Below, piece after piece: positions 46,558 through 55,085 of a stretch of 64,000 bases of DNA; the first letter of the stretch is position 1, and each line of letters begins with the position of its first letter. The notes below the pieces were generated by a model. It worked only from the letters and a program-made list of their open reading frames with translations, was not told the DNA's origin and ran no database searches. Position numbers and translations under genes: made by a program. Origin of the DNA: Microbacterium gorillae (GTDB lineage: Bacteria > Actinomycetota > Actinomycetes > Actinomycetales > Microbacteriaceae); NCBI RefSeq assembly GCF_000826185.2, contig NZ_LN648875.1:616356-680355 (forward strand), in the 5' to 3' direction.

Positions 46558-47289
46558 TCAGAGGATCCGAGCCAGGAACGCGACGGTGTCCGGGTGACGG
46601 GGAGCGTCGAAGATCTGCTCCGGCGGCCCCTGCTCGACGAGCACACCGTCCTTGAGGAAGACCACCCGGTCCGCGACCCGGCGCGCGAAGGCCATCTCGT
46701 GCGTGGCCATCAGGATCGTGGAGCCGGATTCCTTCAGCTCCGTGACGACGTCCAGCACCTCCCCGACCAGCTGCGGGTCCAGCGCCGAGGTGATCTCATC
46801 CAGCAGCAGCACGCGCGGGTCCGTGACCACCGCGCGAGCGATCGCCACCCGCTGCTGCTGGCCGCCGGAGAGGCGATCGGGGTACTCGCGCGCCTTGTCC
46901 GCGAGGCCCATGCGAGCGAGCACCGCCATCCCCTGGTCGCGTGCCTGCGCGGCGGGCCGCTTGAACACCTTGCGGGACGCGAGCGTGACGTTCTCCAGCA
47001 CGGTCAGGTGCGGGAAGAGGTTGTAGTGCTGGAAGACCACACCGATCTGGGCGCGCACGCGGTCGGCGTTCACGCGCGGATCGGTGATGTCCTGTCCGGA
47101 CAGGAAGATCTGGCCGTCATCGACCTGCTCGATGAGGTTGATCGTCTTCAGCAGCGTGGATTTTCCGGAACCGGACGCGCCGATCAGCACGACCACCTCG
47201 TGCTCGTGGACGGCCAGGTCGATGCCCTGCAGGACGGGAACCGCGCCGAAGTGCTTGCGGATCCCGCGGATGTCCAGAACGGCGCTCAC
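46558..47289 (-). CDS. Polar amino-acid ABC transporter ATP-binding protein
   Basis: 243 residues, GlnQ/HisP type. Walker A GASGSGKST, the Q-loop in VFQHYNLFPHLT, signature LSGGQQQRVAIARA, Walker B VLLLDEITSALDP, and the H-loop in MATHEMAFARRV. In Walker B the usual DEPTSALDP is DEITSALDP. It powers the permease whose stop overlaps its start by 4 bp. Third gene of SBP-permease-ATPase. Confidence 0.95.
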   Translation of the reverse strand: MSAVLDIRGIRKHFGAVPVLQGIDLAVHEHEVVVLIGASGSGKSTLLKTINLIEQVDDGQIFLSGQDITDPRVNADRVRAQIGVVFQHYNLFPHLTVLENVTLASRKVFKRPAAQARDQGMAVLARMGLADKAREYPDRLSGGQQQRVAIARAVVTDPRVLLLDEITSALDPQLVGEVLDVVTELKESGSTILMATHEMAFARRVADRVVFLKDGVLVEQGPPEQIFDAPRHPDTVAFLARIL

Positions 47290-48158
47290 ACCAGACCTCC
47301 CTGCTGCTCACGGCGCTGGGCGCGTGCGGCGTACCAGTCCGTGAGACGGATCATCGGCCAGCTCAGCAGCACGAACAGCAGTCCCGCGACGACGTACGGC
47401 GTGTAGTTGTAGGTCAGCGCGTTCTCGATCTGGGCGGCTCGGACGGCGTCCACGGCGCCGAGCACCGAGATCAGTCCGACGTCCTTCTGCAGCGAGACGA
47501 AGTCATTCATCAGCGCCGGCATCACCTTGCGCACGCCCTGCGGCATCACGATCATCCGCAGGGTCTGCGCATGGGTCAGCCCGAGCGAACGCGCGGACGT
47601 GCGCTGGCTCGGATGCACGGACTCCATCCCCGCGCGCAGCACCTCGGACACGTAGGCGGAATAGGTCAGGATCAGCGCGATCGTGCCCCACACTGCCATC
47701 GGGACCTTCGGGAAGAGCTGCAGCGTCGGGATGCCGAAGCCGACCAGGTACAGCACGATGATCACCGGCAGACCGCGGAAGAGGTCGGTGTAGATCGTCG
47801 CGACCGCCCGCAGCGGGAAGAACACCGCGCCGCGCAGACTCCGCATCACCGCCAGCAGGGTCGCGAAGATCGCGACCCCGATCGCGGCGAAGAACAGCAC
47901 GATGATGTTCAGCCACAGTCCCTGCAGGATCTTCGGGAAGACCTCGACGCCGTAGGACACGTCGAAGAAGGTCTTCCGGGCGACGGCCCAGCCGGGGGTG
48001 TTGGTGATGACCACCCCGATGACGACCGTGAACACCACGGTCGAGAGGATGCTGATCAGGATCGAGCGTCGCGCTCGAGACTGCCGGTACGCGCGCCGCC
48101 CGAGCTCGACGGCGGAGATCTCCGTCGGCGAACGCGGGACCGCTCCGGGAACGGACAA
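47286..48158 (-). CDS. Polar amino-acid ABC transporter permease
   Basis: 290 residues. After a basic N-terminus there are five to six helices. The HisM/GlnP EAA loop reads VLRAGMESVHPSQRTSARSLGLTHAQTLRMIVMPQG. Only one permease gene is present, so the channel is probably a homodimer. The start is TTG at 48158, 10 nt after the binding-protein stop; no methionine is near. Confidence 0.93.
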   Translation of the reverse strand: MSVPGAVPRSPTEISAVELGRRAYRQSRARRSILISILSTVVFTVVIGVVITNTPGWAVARKTFFDVSYGVEVFPKILQGLWLNIIVLFFAAIGVAIFATLLAVMRSLRGAVFFPLRAVATIYTDLFRGLPVIIVLYLVGFGIPTLQLFPKVPMAVWGTIALILTYSAYVSEVLRAGMESVHPSQRTSARSLGLTHAQTLRMIVMPQGVRKVMPALMNDFVSLQKDVGLISVLGAVDAVRAAQIENALTYNYTPYVVAGLLFVLLSWPMIRLTDWYAARAQRREQQGGLV

Positions 48159-48168
48159 GCGGGTCCGC

Positions 48169-49032
48169 TTACTTCAGGACCGGGACGTCGGCCTGGCTCG
48201 TGATCCACTTCTCGGCCAGCTTGTCCAGCGTGCCGTCCGCGCGCAGGGCGTCCAGGGCCGCCGAGACCGGGGCGGTCAGGGCGGAGTCCTTCGGCAGCAC
48301 ATAGCTGAGCTCGTCGCCGCCGGTGGTGTCGGCGAACTGCCCGACGATGACCGAACCCTCGACCTGTGCGCCGGTGACGTAGAACGCGGTCGGCAGGTCC
48401 ACCACGAGGGCGTCGATCTGGCCGCTCTGCAGGGCCGCGACGAGGTCCGCGTTGCTGTTGAACACCTGCGGGTCAACGCCGGTGGCGTCCTTCAGCACGG
48501 TGTAGCTGGTGGTGCCGACCATGGCGCCGACGGTGGCCTTCTTCAGGTCCGCGATCGTTGAGACCTTCGCCGCGGTGGTGGCGTCCTTCGCGACGACGGC
48601 CTGCGAGGTCGTGTAGTACGGCGTGGAGAAATCGACGGCCTGGCGCCGCTCGTCGGTGGCGGAGAACTGCTGGATGTTCAGGTCCCAGTCCTTCGGCCCC
48701 GGAGCGATGGCGGCATCGAACGTGGTGCGCACCCACACCACGTCGTCCTTCGCGAAGCCGAGCTTCTCGGCCAGGGCGTAGGAGACGGCGGCCTCCAGGC
48801 CCTCGCCCGATTCCGGCTTGTCGCCGATGACCCACGGCGAGTACGCCGGCTGACCGGTCGCGATGGTGAGCTTGCCCGGCGTGATGGTCTGCAGCGCGCC
48901 GTCCGTCGTGGCGCCGGGAGCGGCGGAGGACCCGGTGTCCGATCCGCCCGCACAGGCGGACAGCCCGATCAGGGAGACGGCGAGACCGGCGACGACGAGG
49001 CCTCGACGCAGGTGGCGGGAGAGAGCGGACAT
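48169..49032 (-). CDS. Amino-acid-binding lipoprotein of the ABC importer
   Basis: 287 residues. The lipobox LIGLSAC follows a basic, hydrophobic signal; the cysteine is at about residue 28. The SBP_bac_3 fold is seen in GKLTIATGQPAYSPWVIG, GLEAAVSYALAEKLGF, the FSTPYYTTSQAVVA block and GAMVGTTSYTVL. The ligand is a polar amino acid or close relative, not identifiable here. GGAAGG precedes the ATG at 49032. First gene of the importer operon. Confidence 0.93.
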   Translation of the reverse strand: MSALSRHLRRGLVVAGLAVSLIGLSACAGGSDTGSSAAPGATTDGALQTITPGKLTIATGQPAYSPWVIGDKPESGEGLEAAVSYALAEKLGFAKDDVVWVRTTFDAAIAPGPKDWDLNIQQFSATDERRQAVDFSTPYYTTSQAVVAKDATTAAKVSTIADLKKATVGAMVGTTSYTVLKDATGVDPQVFNSNADLVAALQSGQIDALVVDLPTAFYVTGAQVEGSVIVGQFADTTGGDELSYVLPKDSALTAPVSAALDALRADGTLDKLAEKWITSQADVPVLK

Positions 49033-49159
49033 GGCTGACCTTCCAGGTCGGGCGGGGGTGCGGGAACTCCAGCCTACGCGCGGGCGCGCCTGCGCGTGGC
49101 GGCGGTTACCCCCTGTTGCGCACCGTGGGCGGCACGGCATGACGGCGCGGCTCGCGGGG

Positions 49160-49618
49160 TCAATCGGCGAGGGTGAAATCGTCGAAGCTGAAGCCGGGTG
49201 AGACGACGCAGCTCACCAGGGTCTCGGTTTCGGCGGGCAGCGTGCGCTGCCAGTTACCGGCGGGGACGAGCACCTGCGGGTTCGCGGCGTCCAGGACGCA
49301 CGTCTCGCCCGCGTCGGGTGCGGGGGCCGCACCACCGTGCTGGATCCGGACCGCGCCGGGCCCGTGCCAGAGCCAGAGCTCATCGCTCGTGACCACGTGC
49401 CACGCGGAGGACTCCCCCGGCGGCAGGAGGAACAGGATCATGGTGGCGGCCGGACGAGTACCGCCGTGCGCGTCGACGGTGGCCGCGGACGCCCAGGTGC
49501 GGCGGTACCAGCCGCCCTCGGGGTGCGGCTCGAGGTGCAGCTCGACCGCACGCGCGGGGACGTCGAGCCACTCGATGATCGTGCCGTCGACGCCGCGTCG
49601 AGGCACCCGCTCGTTCAT
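49160..49618 (-). CDS. DUF985 cupin protein
   Basis: 152 residues. The Cupin_5/DUF985 pattern is complete: LEPHPEGGWYRRTW, TMILFLLPPGESSAWHVVTSDELWLWHGPG, QVLVPAGNWQRT and SCVVSPGFSFDDF. Relatives have a jelly-roll pocket of unknown ligand. Its start overlaps the stop of the amidohydrolase by 4 bp, which ties it to the SAH-related operon, and that is the best clue to its role. Confidence 0.92.
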   Translation of the reverse strand: MNERVPRRGVDGTIIEWLDVPARAVELHLEPHPEGGWYRRTWASAATVDAHGGTRPAATMILFLLPPGESSAWHVVTSDELWLWHGPGAVRIQHGGAAPAPDAGETCVLDAANPQVLVPAGNWQRTLPAETETLVSCVVSPGFSFDDFTLAD

Positions 49619-50925
49619 GCCGGCACCTCCGGGGACAGCGCTGAGCCCTCCGGCGCCCAGGCGAGTTCCCCGGCGATGACCGTGCCGACGCATCGTCCGG
49701 CGGCGTCCTCGGCGAGTGCGGCGATGCCGTCCGCCGCATCGCCGTCGACGGCGAAGAACGCGAGATCGGCGCGAGCACCGACCGCGAGATACCCGGTGCG
49801 GTCCGGGCCCACGTCGAGTCCGAGGGCGCGGGCACCCCCGAGCGTGGCGATCGCGAGCAATCGTGCATGCAGGTCGCGGTTCGTGTACCCCTGCGAGCGC
49901 GCGATGCGGACGAGAGCGGCGACGTCGGCCATCAGGTCCAGGGACGGGGAGGAGGACAGGGAGTCGGTGCCGACCGCGAGCGGCGAACCCTCCACGAGGT
50001 AGGCCGCCACGGGAGGCTCGTCCAGACCGATGACCTCGTTGGAGCGCGGGCACAGGGCGACGGAGGTGCCGCGAGCGCGCAGCAGCGCGCGATCGGTGGC
50101 GGTCATGTACACGCCGTGCGCGATGTGGCAGTCCGGTCCGAGGACGCCGAGCTGGTCGACGAACTCGGTCGCGCTGGCACCGAAGCCGGCGTCGCGGAGC
50201 GAGCGGAAGCTGTCCACCTTCACGAAGCGCCACGGGTCATCCGGCGCCGTACCGGGACGGTGTCCCTCCAGCGCCGACTCGCCCAGGTGCAGGTGCGTGC
50301 GCAGGCCGCGCTGGCGGACGAGGTCCGGGATCTCCAACAGGGGCTCGGTGTCGAGGGAGTACGGCGCGTGCGGGGACAGCCCCGCGCCCGGGGTGAGCGG
50401 GATGCGGTCGAGTTCGGCGACGATGCGGTCGCGGCCGCCGTCGCGCCAATCGGCGTTGGTCCAGCTCATCACCTCCCAGTAGGTGATGCCGTTCAGTCCG
50501 GTCTCGCCGAGGACCCCGAGCGCCTCGGCATCGGTGACGATGTCGGCCACCGAGGTGATTCCGGCGCGGATCATCTGCCGCGCGCCGTCGACGGCGTCCG
50601 CATGCCAATCCCGTGCGCCCGGCTCGTACACGGCGTCGAAGGCCGCGCCCCAGTCCTCGAAGCCGGCGTGGCGACGTCGGCCGACCTCGGCCATCCCGGT
50701 GTACTGCAGATGGGAATGCGCGTTCACCAGACCTGGCATCAGGATCCCGTCGACGCGGACCTCGTGATGCTCCTCACCGCGCTCGGCCAGCAGCTCGCGG
50801 ACCCAGGCGCGGTCACCCACGTGCAGGATCCGGCCGTCGCGGACGGCGACGGCGCCCTCCACGATCGGGGGCGCGGTGATCGGCAGGACCAGTCGTGCCG
50901 AGTAGACGACGACGTCGGGGGTCAT
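49615..50925 (-). CDS. Amidohydrolase: adenosine-type deaminase (SAH/MTA or aminofutalosine deaminase class)
   Basis: 436 residues, COG0402 class. Metal ligands are in GLVNAHSHLQY (HxH), THLHLGES, AHGVYMT and VGTDSLSSS. SPHAPYS is characteristic of S-adenosylhomocysteine/methylthioadenosine deaminases (MtaD/DadD), while GTDSLSSSPSLDLM resembles aminofutalosine-deaminase relatives. The gene overlaps by 4 bp with both neighbours. Being coupled to a SahH-like gene argues for SAH or another adenosine thioether as substrate, giving S-inosylhomocysteine. This is inference. Confidence 0.85.
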   Translation of the reverse strand: MTPDVVVYSARLVLPITAPPIVEGAVAVRDGRILHVGDRAWVRELLAERGEEHHEVRVDGILMPGLVNAHSHLQYTGMAEVGRRRHAGFEDWGAAFDAVYEPGARDWHADAVDGARQMIRAGITSVADIVTDAEALGVLGETGLNGITYWEVMSWTNADWRDGGRDRIVAELDRIPLTPGAGLSPHAPYSLDTEPLLEIPDLVRQRGLRTHLHLGESALEGHRPGTAPDDPWRFVKVDSFRSLRDAGFGASATEFVDQLGVLGPDCHIAHGVYMTATDRALLRARGTSVALCPRSNEVIGLDEPPVAAYLVEGSPLAVGTDSLSSSPSLDLMADVAALVRIARSQGYTNRDLHARLLAIATLGGARALGLDVGPDRTGYLAVGARADLAFFAVDGDAADGIAALAEDAAGRCVGTVIAGELAWAPEGSALSPEVPA

Positions 50926-52538
50926 GCGGGCTCCTCGGGGGCGAAGCGGTTCAGGTCGGGAAAGCGGGTGGGGTGCCAGGACGTCGCGGGCTCGTCCGGG
51001 GCATGGACGCGGGCATTGACGCGGGCATTGACGGGGGCGAATCCGACCAGCAGTGCGGCGATGTGGTCGTCGACCTCGGGCGGCAGGGCGTGGACTCCGG
51101 GTTCCGGGTACGCACCTTCGGCCAGCAGCCGCACGGCGCAGAGCTGGGCGGCGAAGGAGTAGTCCATGATCTGCACCGGGTTGCCCTCGGCGGCGGTGAT
51201 GTTGATGCAGCCCCCGCGATCGAGGACGATCACCTCGCCGTCGTCGAAGACGAGCGCGTCGACCTTCGGCGCGTGCGCGCGGATGACGCCTCCGGACGCG
51301 AGCGCCGCGTCCAGCTCGATCTCGTCCGTGACGCCGCCGGCGACGGCGAAGACCGGACGGTCGCCGGGTCGTCGTGCGGCGCGGCGCAGGTCGTCCGGCG
51401 TGATGGTTCCGGCGACACCGGTGGCGGAGATGACGAGGTCCGCGATGTCCAGGGCGGCTTCCCGGGACATCGTCGGACAGCCGGCGTGCCGAGCCTCCAG
51501 CATGCGCACCGGATCGGTCTCCACCACGACGACATGCGAGCCCAGGGCGCGGACGTACTGCGCGACGCCCTCGCCGACGGGTCCGAAGCCGATGACGGCG
51601 GTGGTCGGTCCGATCCCCCGGCCGATGCGCTCCAGGAGATCGGCGATCGCGAAGACGCACGACTGCCCGGTGCCGTACCGGTTGTCGAAACGCGTCTTCA
51701 TCCGCGCGTCGTTGACCGCCACGACCGGGATCGTGAGGCGGTCCCCCAGCGCGCGCAGCGGACGCAGTCCGCTCGTCGTCTCCTCGGCGGCACCGCGCAG
51801 CACGACGCCGTCGTGCGCCGCGAGGCGGATCAGGTGCGAGCCGTCATCCAGCAGTAGGTCGAGTCCGGACGCCAGGAACGCGCGCGCGTCCGCCAGCTGC
51901 CGCGCGGTGTCGCCGGACGCGTGCACCGGGAATCCGCGGCGCCGCAGCGCGTCGGCGATGGCGGGGTCGGTCTCATCCGCGTGCGCGTACAGGACCACCT
52001 CCGCCCCGGCGTCGCGGAGGAACAGCGCGAGCGTCGCGGTCTTCGGTTCGAGCACCATGCTGATGCCGATGCGGACACCGCGGACGACACCCGATGCCGA
52101 GAGCTCGGCTGCCAGCGCCGTGCACGCCGGCATGAACGCGCGCGCCCAGTCCAGCCGCGCCTCGGCATCGGCGGTCTCGGCAGCGTCCGCGGGGAGGACG
52201 CGAACGCGCGTCCCGTCCGTCCGGCGATACGCCCGGAACGGCAGCCGAGTGGGCTCCTCACTCAGTCCATCGCTGCGCAGTGCCGGGAGACGTCCGCATT
52301 CGATGACGATCACGCCATCGCGCAGCGCACTCCCGTCGCCGACCGAGACGCCGGCATCGCCGTCCGCGTAGACGTAGAGCGCCTCCCCCGGCTCTGAGAT
52401 GTCGCCGCCGAGGGCGACGAGGAGCTCGCGCAGCGGTGCGGTCGCGTCGCCGCCGAGCACGGCCGTGGGCTGTCCGGAGACGACGAGATTCCCCGCCGCG
52501 GCGAACCGCCGCACGATTCGTTCGGGGGCGTCGTACAC
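50922..52538 (-). CDS. Divergent S-adenosylhomocysteinase-like protein
   Basis: 538 residues. The first about 150 do not look like SahH. Then comes RIGISMVLEPKTATLALFL, DDGSHLIRLAAH, EETT (252-255), the VNDARMKTRFDNRYGT segment with Lys281 and Asp285, and the NAD motif GFGPVGEG (317-324). Canonical residues are changed: the His of the first motif, the Cys of YGCRES (Thr290 here) and the His of NIGHFD (AVAGGVTD, 398-405). It is thus in the family but probably not a standard SAH hydrolase. GTG start 6 nt after TAGCCT (52545-52550). First gene of an operon with the deaminase and cupin. Confidence 0.82.
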   Translation of the reverse strand: MYDAPERIVRRFAAAGNLVVSGQPTAVLGGDATAPLRELLVALGGDISEPGEALYVYADGDAGVSVGDGSALRDGVIVIECGRLPALRSDGLSEEPTRLPFRAYRRTDGTRVRVLPADAAETADAEARLDWARAFMPACTALAAELSASGVVRGVRIGISMVLEPKTATLALFLRDAGAEVVLYAHADETDPAIADALRRRGFPVHASGDTARQLADARAFLASGLDLLLDDGSHLIRLAAHDGVVLRGAAEETTSGLRPLRALGDRLTIPVVAVNDARMKTRFDNRYGTGQSCVFAIADLLERIGRGIGPTTAVIGFGPVGEGVAQYVRALGSHVVVVETDPVRMLEARHAGCPTMSREAALDIADLVISATGVAGTITPDDLRRAARRPGDRPVFAVAGGVTDEIELDAALASGGVIRAHAPKVDALVFDDGEVIVLDRGGCINITAAEGNPVQIMDYSFAAQLCAVRLLAEGAYPEPGVHALPPEVDDHIAALLVGFAPVNARVNARVHAPDEPATSWHPTRFPDLNRFAPEEPA

Positions 52539-52616
52539 CCCTTCAGGCTACTGCTCAGTGCGGCCCGTCTTCGCTCCGTACTGCCCGCTCGGGCCGTGCT
52601 CCGTATCGTCGGCGGC

Positions 52617-53243
52617 ATGGTGCAGCAGGCAGCCGGTTGGTACCCCATCAGCCCGCAGTGGGAGGCGTGGTGGAGCGGAACCGGATGGACCGATCACCGC
52701 CGTCCGCGAATCACGTCCGCCCGTCAGCAGGGCGCGGACGTCACCGCCCGGCCGGCGGCGTCGGCGACCGCGCCCCGCGCCCCGCAGGCGCCCGTCGCAC
52801 CCCAGGCTCCGGCCGCACCGCAGTACCGCCCGACGCCGCCGCGCGGGGCCCCGCCGACACAGCCCACGCTCCCGGTCACCGCGTACCTCTCCGGCGGCAC
52901 CGAACCGGCGCTGCGCTTCACGTCACACATCGCCGGCCGGAACGCCGAGGTGGAGATCTGGGCCGACCGGATCCAGTGGCGCCGGCCGCACGGGGTGTCC
53001 GGGGTGAAGGTGGCCGCCGGAGTCCTGACGGTCGGGTTGTCCCTGATCGGGACGGGAGTCCGCCGAGATCGGAAGGGGTCCGAGATGCTGCCGATGAAGG
53101 CCGTGACGTCCGTGAGCTCCCGCCGCGACGGCGTACGCAGCATCGTGGACGTCGCGACATCCTCCGGTGTGATCGGCTTCCGCGTGCACCACGACGAGGC
53201 GGAAAGAATCGCGTCGCTGCTGAACACGCTCATCCTCCGCTAG
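52617..53243 (+). CDS. DUF2510 domain protein
   Basis: 208 residues. The N-terminal AGWYPISPQWEAWWSGTGWTDH is a DUF2510 module, found at the start of many actinobacterial membrane-linked proteins. A Pro/Ala-rich linker (about 40-85) leads to a C-terminal beta-rich domain that resembles a PH-like fold (IWADRIQWRRP, VTSVSSRRDG, HHDEAERIASLLN). No function known. TATCGT (52604-52609) lies 7 nt before the ATG. It is divergent from the SAH operon with a 78-bp gap. Confidence 0.82.
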   Translation: MVQQAAGWYPISPQWEAWWSGTGWTDHRRPRITSARQQGADVTARPAASATAPRAPQAPVAPQAPAAPQYRPTPPRGAPPTQPTLPVTAYLSGGTEPALRFTSHIAGRNAEVEIWADRIQWRRPHGVSGVKVAAGVLTVGLSLIGTGVRRDRKGSEMLPMKAVTSVSSRRDGVRSIVDVATSSGVIGFRVHHDEAERIASLLNTLILR

Positions 53244-53266
53244 CGTCGGGCCGCACGGTGGACGTG

Positions 53267-53281
53267 CCGCTCGTCGAGCGG
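53267..53281. terminator. Short hairpin between convergent genes
   Basis: CCGCTC-GTC-GAGCGG, 6-bp perfect stem, in the 41-bp gap between the DUF2510 gene and mgtC, placed to serve both directions. Confidence 0.45.
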
Positions 53282-53284
53282 CTG

Positions 53285-53992
53285 TCAGACGTCGGCGTCG
53301 GAGAGGACCCGGACGGAGGTGACCCCGGGCACCTCGGCGACGGAGCGCACGAGGGGTTCCAGTTCGTGCGGGGAGGCACCCGTGATGCGGATGTGCGCAC
53401 GGATGCGCGGGCTCTTTCCGGGCCGCTCACGCTCGGTGGCGCTCTCGAACGTCGCGACGGTTCCGGCTGCGGCGAACTCCGCCAGCACCGCGCGCAGGGC
53501 ACCCTTGCCCTCGCGGTACTCGGCGAGGATCACGGTCTCCTCTGCCGCGTCCGGCGCGAAGCGGCGTCCGATGATCGGCAGCACCGTCACGCCGACGAGG
53601 TACAGCGCCGTCGCGATGATCGCGAGCATCGGCAGCCGCGCGCCGCAGGCCATGCCGATCGCCGCGCTCATCCAGATCGACGCCGCGGTGGTGAGGCCGC
53701 TGACGGTGTCGCGCCGGACGAAGATCACGCCGGCGCCGAGGAAGCCGATGCCGGACACGATCTGGGCCGCGATGCGGGACGGATCCAGCGCGACATCCGT
53801 CCCGAGTGCTCCGCCGAAGCCGTCCGAGGAGACGATCGTGAACACCGCGGAGCCGACCGCGACCAGTGCGTGCGTCCGCAGCCCGGCGCTCTTCAGCCGG
53901 CGCCGTCGCTCGTAGCCGATGATGGCGGACAACGCGAAGGCGAGCACCAGCGCGAAGATCTCGTCGGGCAGGCGGGCTGTGAACCACTCCAT
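53285..53992 (-). CDS. MgtC/SapB-family membrane protein
   Basis: 235 residues. Four to five N-terminal helices hold the MgtC motifs IIGYERRRRLKSAGLRTHALVAVGSAVFT and IVSGIGFLGAGVIFVRRDTVSGLTTAASIW. A soluble, ACT-like C-terminal domain (about 145-235) with RAHIRITGASPHELEPLVRSV follows. Members modulate magnesium, pH or membrane-potential homeostasis. GGAGGAACC precedes the ATG. I looked for an M-box in the 286-bp upstream region and saw none. Confidence 0.92.
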   Translation of the reverse strand: MEWFTARLPDEIFALVLAFALSAIIGYERRRRLKSAGLRTHALVAVGSAVFTIVSSDGFGGALGTDVALDPSRIAAQIVSGIGFLGAGVIFVRRDTVSGLTTAASIWMSAAIGMACGARLPMLAIIATALYLVGVTVLPIIGRRFAPDAAEETVILAEYREGKGALRAVLAEFAAAGTVATFESATERERPGKSPRIRAHIRITGASPHELEPLVRSVAEVPGVTSVRVLSDADV

Positions 53993-54180
53993 GGTTCCTC
54001 CGATCTGCGCGCGTCTGGCCGGACCCGCGCTCGTTGTCGCCGGTTCCGCTGCGGCGCGTCACCAGCGCGATCCAGCCGACCTGTCGCCGGCGTGAGGGCG
54101 GCCGGACCGATGCGATAACAGGGGACTTTACGCTCATTCACGACAGATTCGAAGCGCAGGCACGCGTGGCTCTCCCTTTT

Positions 54181-54207
54181 GGGCGTGAAATGTCCCGATT
54201 CACGCCC
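54181..54207. promoter_or_regulatory. Perfect 9-bp inverted repeat in the mgtC-ykoC gap
   Basis: GGGCGTGAA (54181-54189) and TTCACGCCC (54199-54207) flank a 9-nt loop. It lies 72 bp beyond the ykoC stop and 189 bp upstream of mgtC. It may end the ykoEDC transcript or be an operator of mgtC. The rest of the 286-bp gap holds nothing recognisable. Confidence 0.5.
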
Positions 54208-54278
54208 CGAGTGGGGGAAGTTCCAGAATCCGCGGTCCTGCATCGGGGCACGCGGATGAGCGCGGCCGCACCGGGAGA

Positions 54279-55085
54279 TCAGGCCGGGGCGAAGACGAAG
54301 GCGAACGCGCCGGTCACCACCGCGGCGGTGAGGGCGATCGCCGAGATCAGCGCGGCGACGACCAGGAGGGCCGCGTCCGCGCCCGTGAACCGCGCCGGGC
54401 GCGACCACGTGCGTGGGATCGCGGAGCCGAATCCGCGTGCCTCCATCGCCGTGGAGAGCTTCGTTCCTCGGCGGATGGCGAGCACGAACAGCGCGAAAGC
54501 CGTGCCGAGGGCCCGCCGGATCCGCCCGGTGTCGGCCACGCCCCGCGCCCGGCGGGCGAGTCCGAGCGCGCGGACGTCGTCGGTGAGCAGACCGAGCAGC
54601 CGCATCCCCGCGAGCGCGCCGAGCACGAAGCGGCTGGGCAGGTGCAGGCGCTGGGAGAGCGCGTCCGCGAGGTCGGTCGGATCGATCGTCGCGAACAGCG
54701 CGATGGAGGGCAATCCGATCGCGAACAGCCGGAGCATCGTCGCGAGCGCGAGCTGCAGCGATCCCTCCGACACGTGCACGAACCCCCAGTCGAACAGTGC
54801 GGCACCGGACGGGCGACCGTACAGCGCGATCGTCACGCCGGCGGCGGGGGCGGCGAGCCAGATCGGCAGGGTCCGCAGGAAGAACTCGCGTGGGCGCAGT
54901 CCGGAGCCGAACACGAACAGCGATCCGAGCACCAGGGCGACGGATGCCGAGACCACATCGAGCGTGATGATCAACGGCAATGCGAGGAGGAGAGCAGCAC
55001 CGAGCTTGGCCAGGGGGCTGCGCGGAGCCAGCAGCCCGCCGCGAGCACGGGGTGAGGCGTTCACCGGTGACGCGAGCGCGGTCAT
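54279..55085 (-). CDS. ykoC: ECF transporter transmembrane (T) component, YkoC
   Basis: 268 residues, about six helices. The cytoplasmic coupling helices are present: ALAGMRLLGLLTDDVRALGLARRARG and RRGTKLSTAMEARGFG, the latter the conserved A-RG motif that touches the ATPase. An Ala/Arg-rich N-terminus precedes helix 1. Coupled to ykoD by an ATGA overlap. In the YkoEDC system it forms the scaffold of the thiamine-precursor (HMP) importer. Confidence 0.93.
   Translation of the reverse strand: MTALASPVNASPRARGGLLAPRSPLAKLGAALLLALPLIITLDVVSASVALVLGSLFVFGSGLRPREFFLRTLPIWLAAPAAGVTIALYGRPSGAALFDWGFVHVSEGSLQLALATMLRLFAIGLPSIALFATIDPTDLADALSQRLHLPSRFVLGALAGMRLLGLLTDDVRALGLARRARGVADTGRIRRALGTAFALFVLAIRRGTKLSTAMEARGFGSAIPRTWSRPARFTGADAALLVVAALISAIALTAAVVTGAFAFVFAPA

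Noticed and set aside
53993..54278. Possible M-box or other riboswitch upstream of mgtC
   Set aside because: None of the conserved M-box segments could be found; only the inverted repeat is reported.
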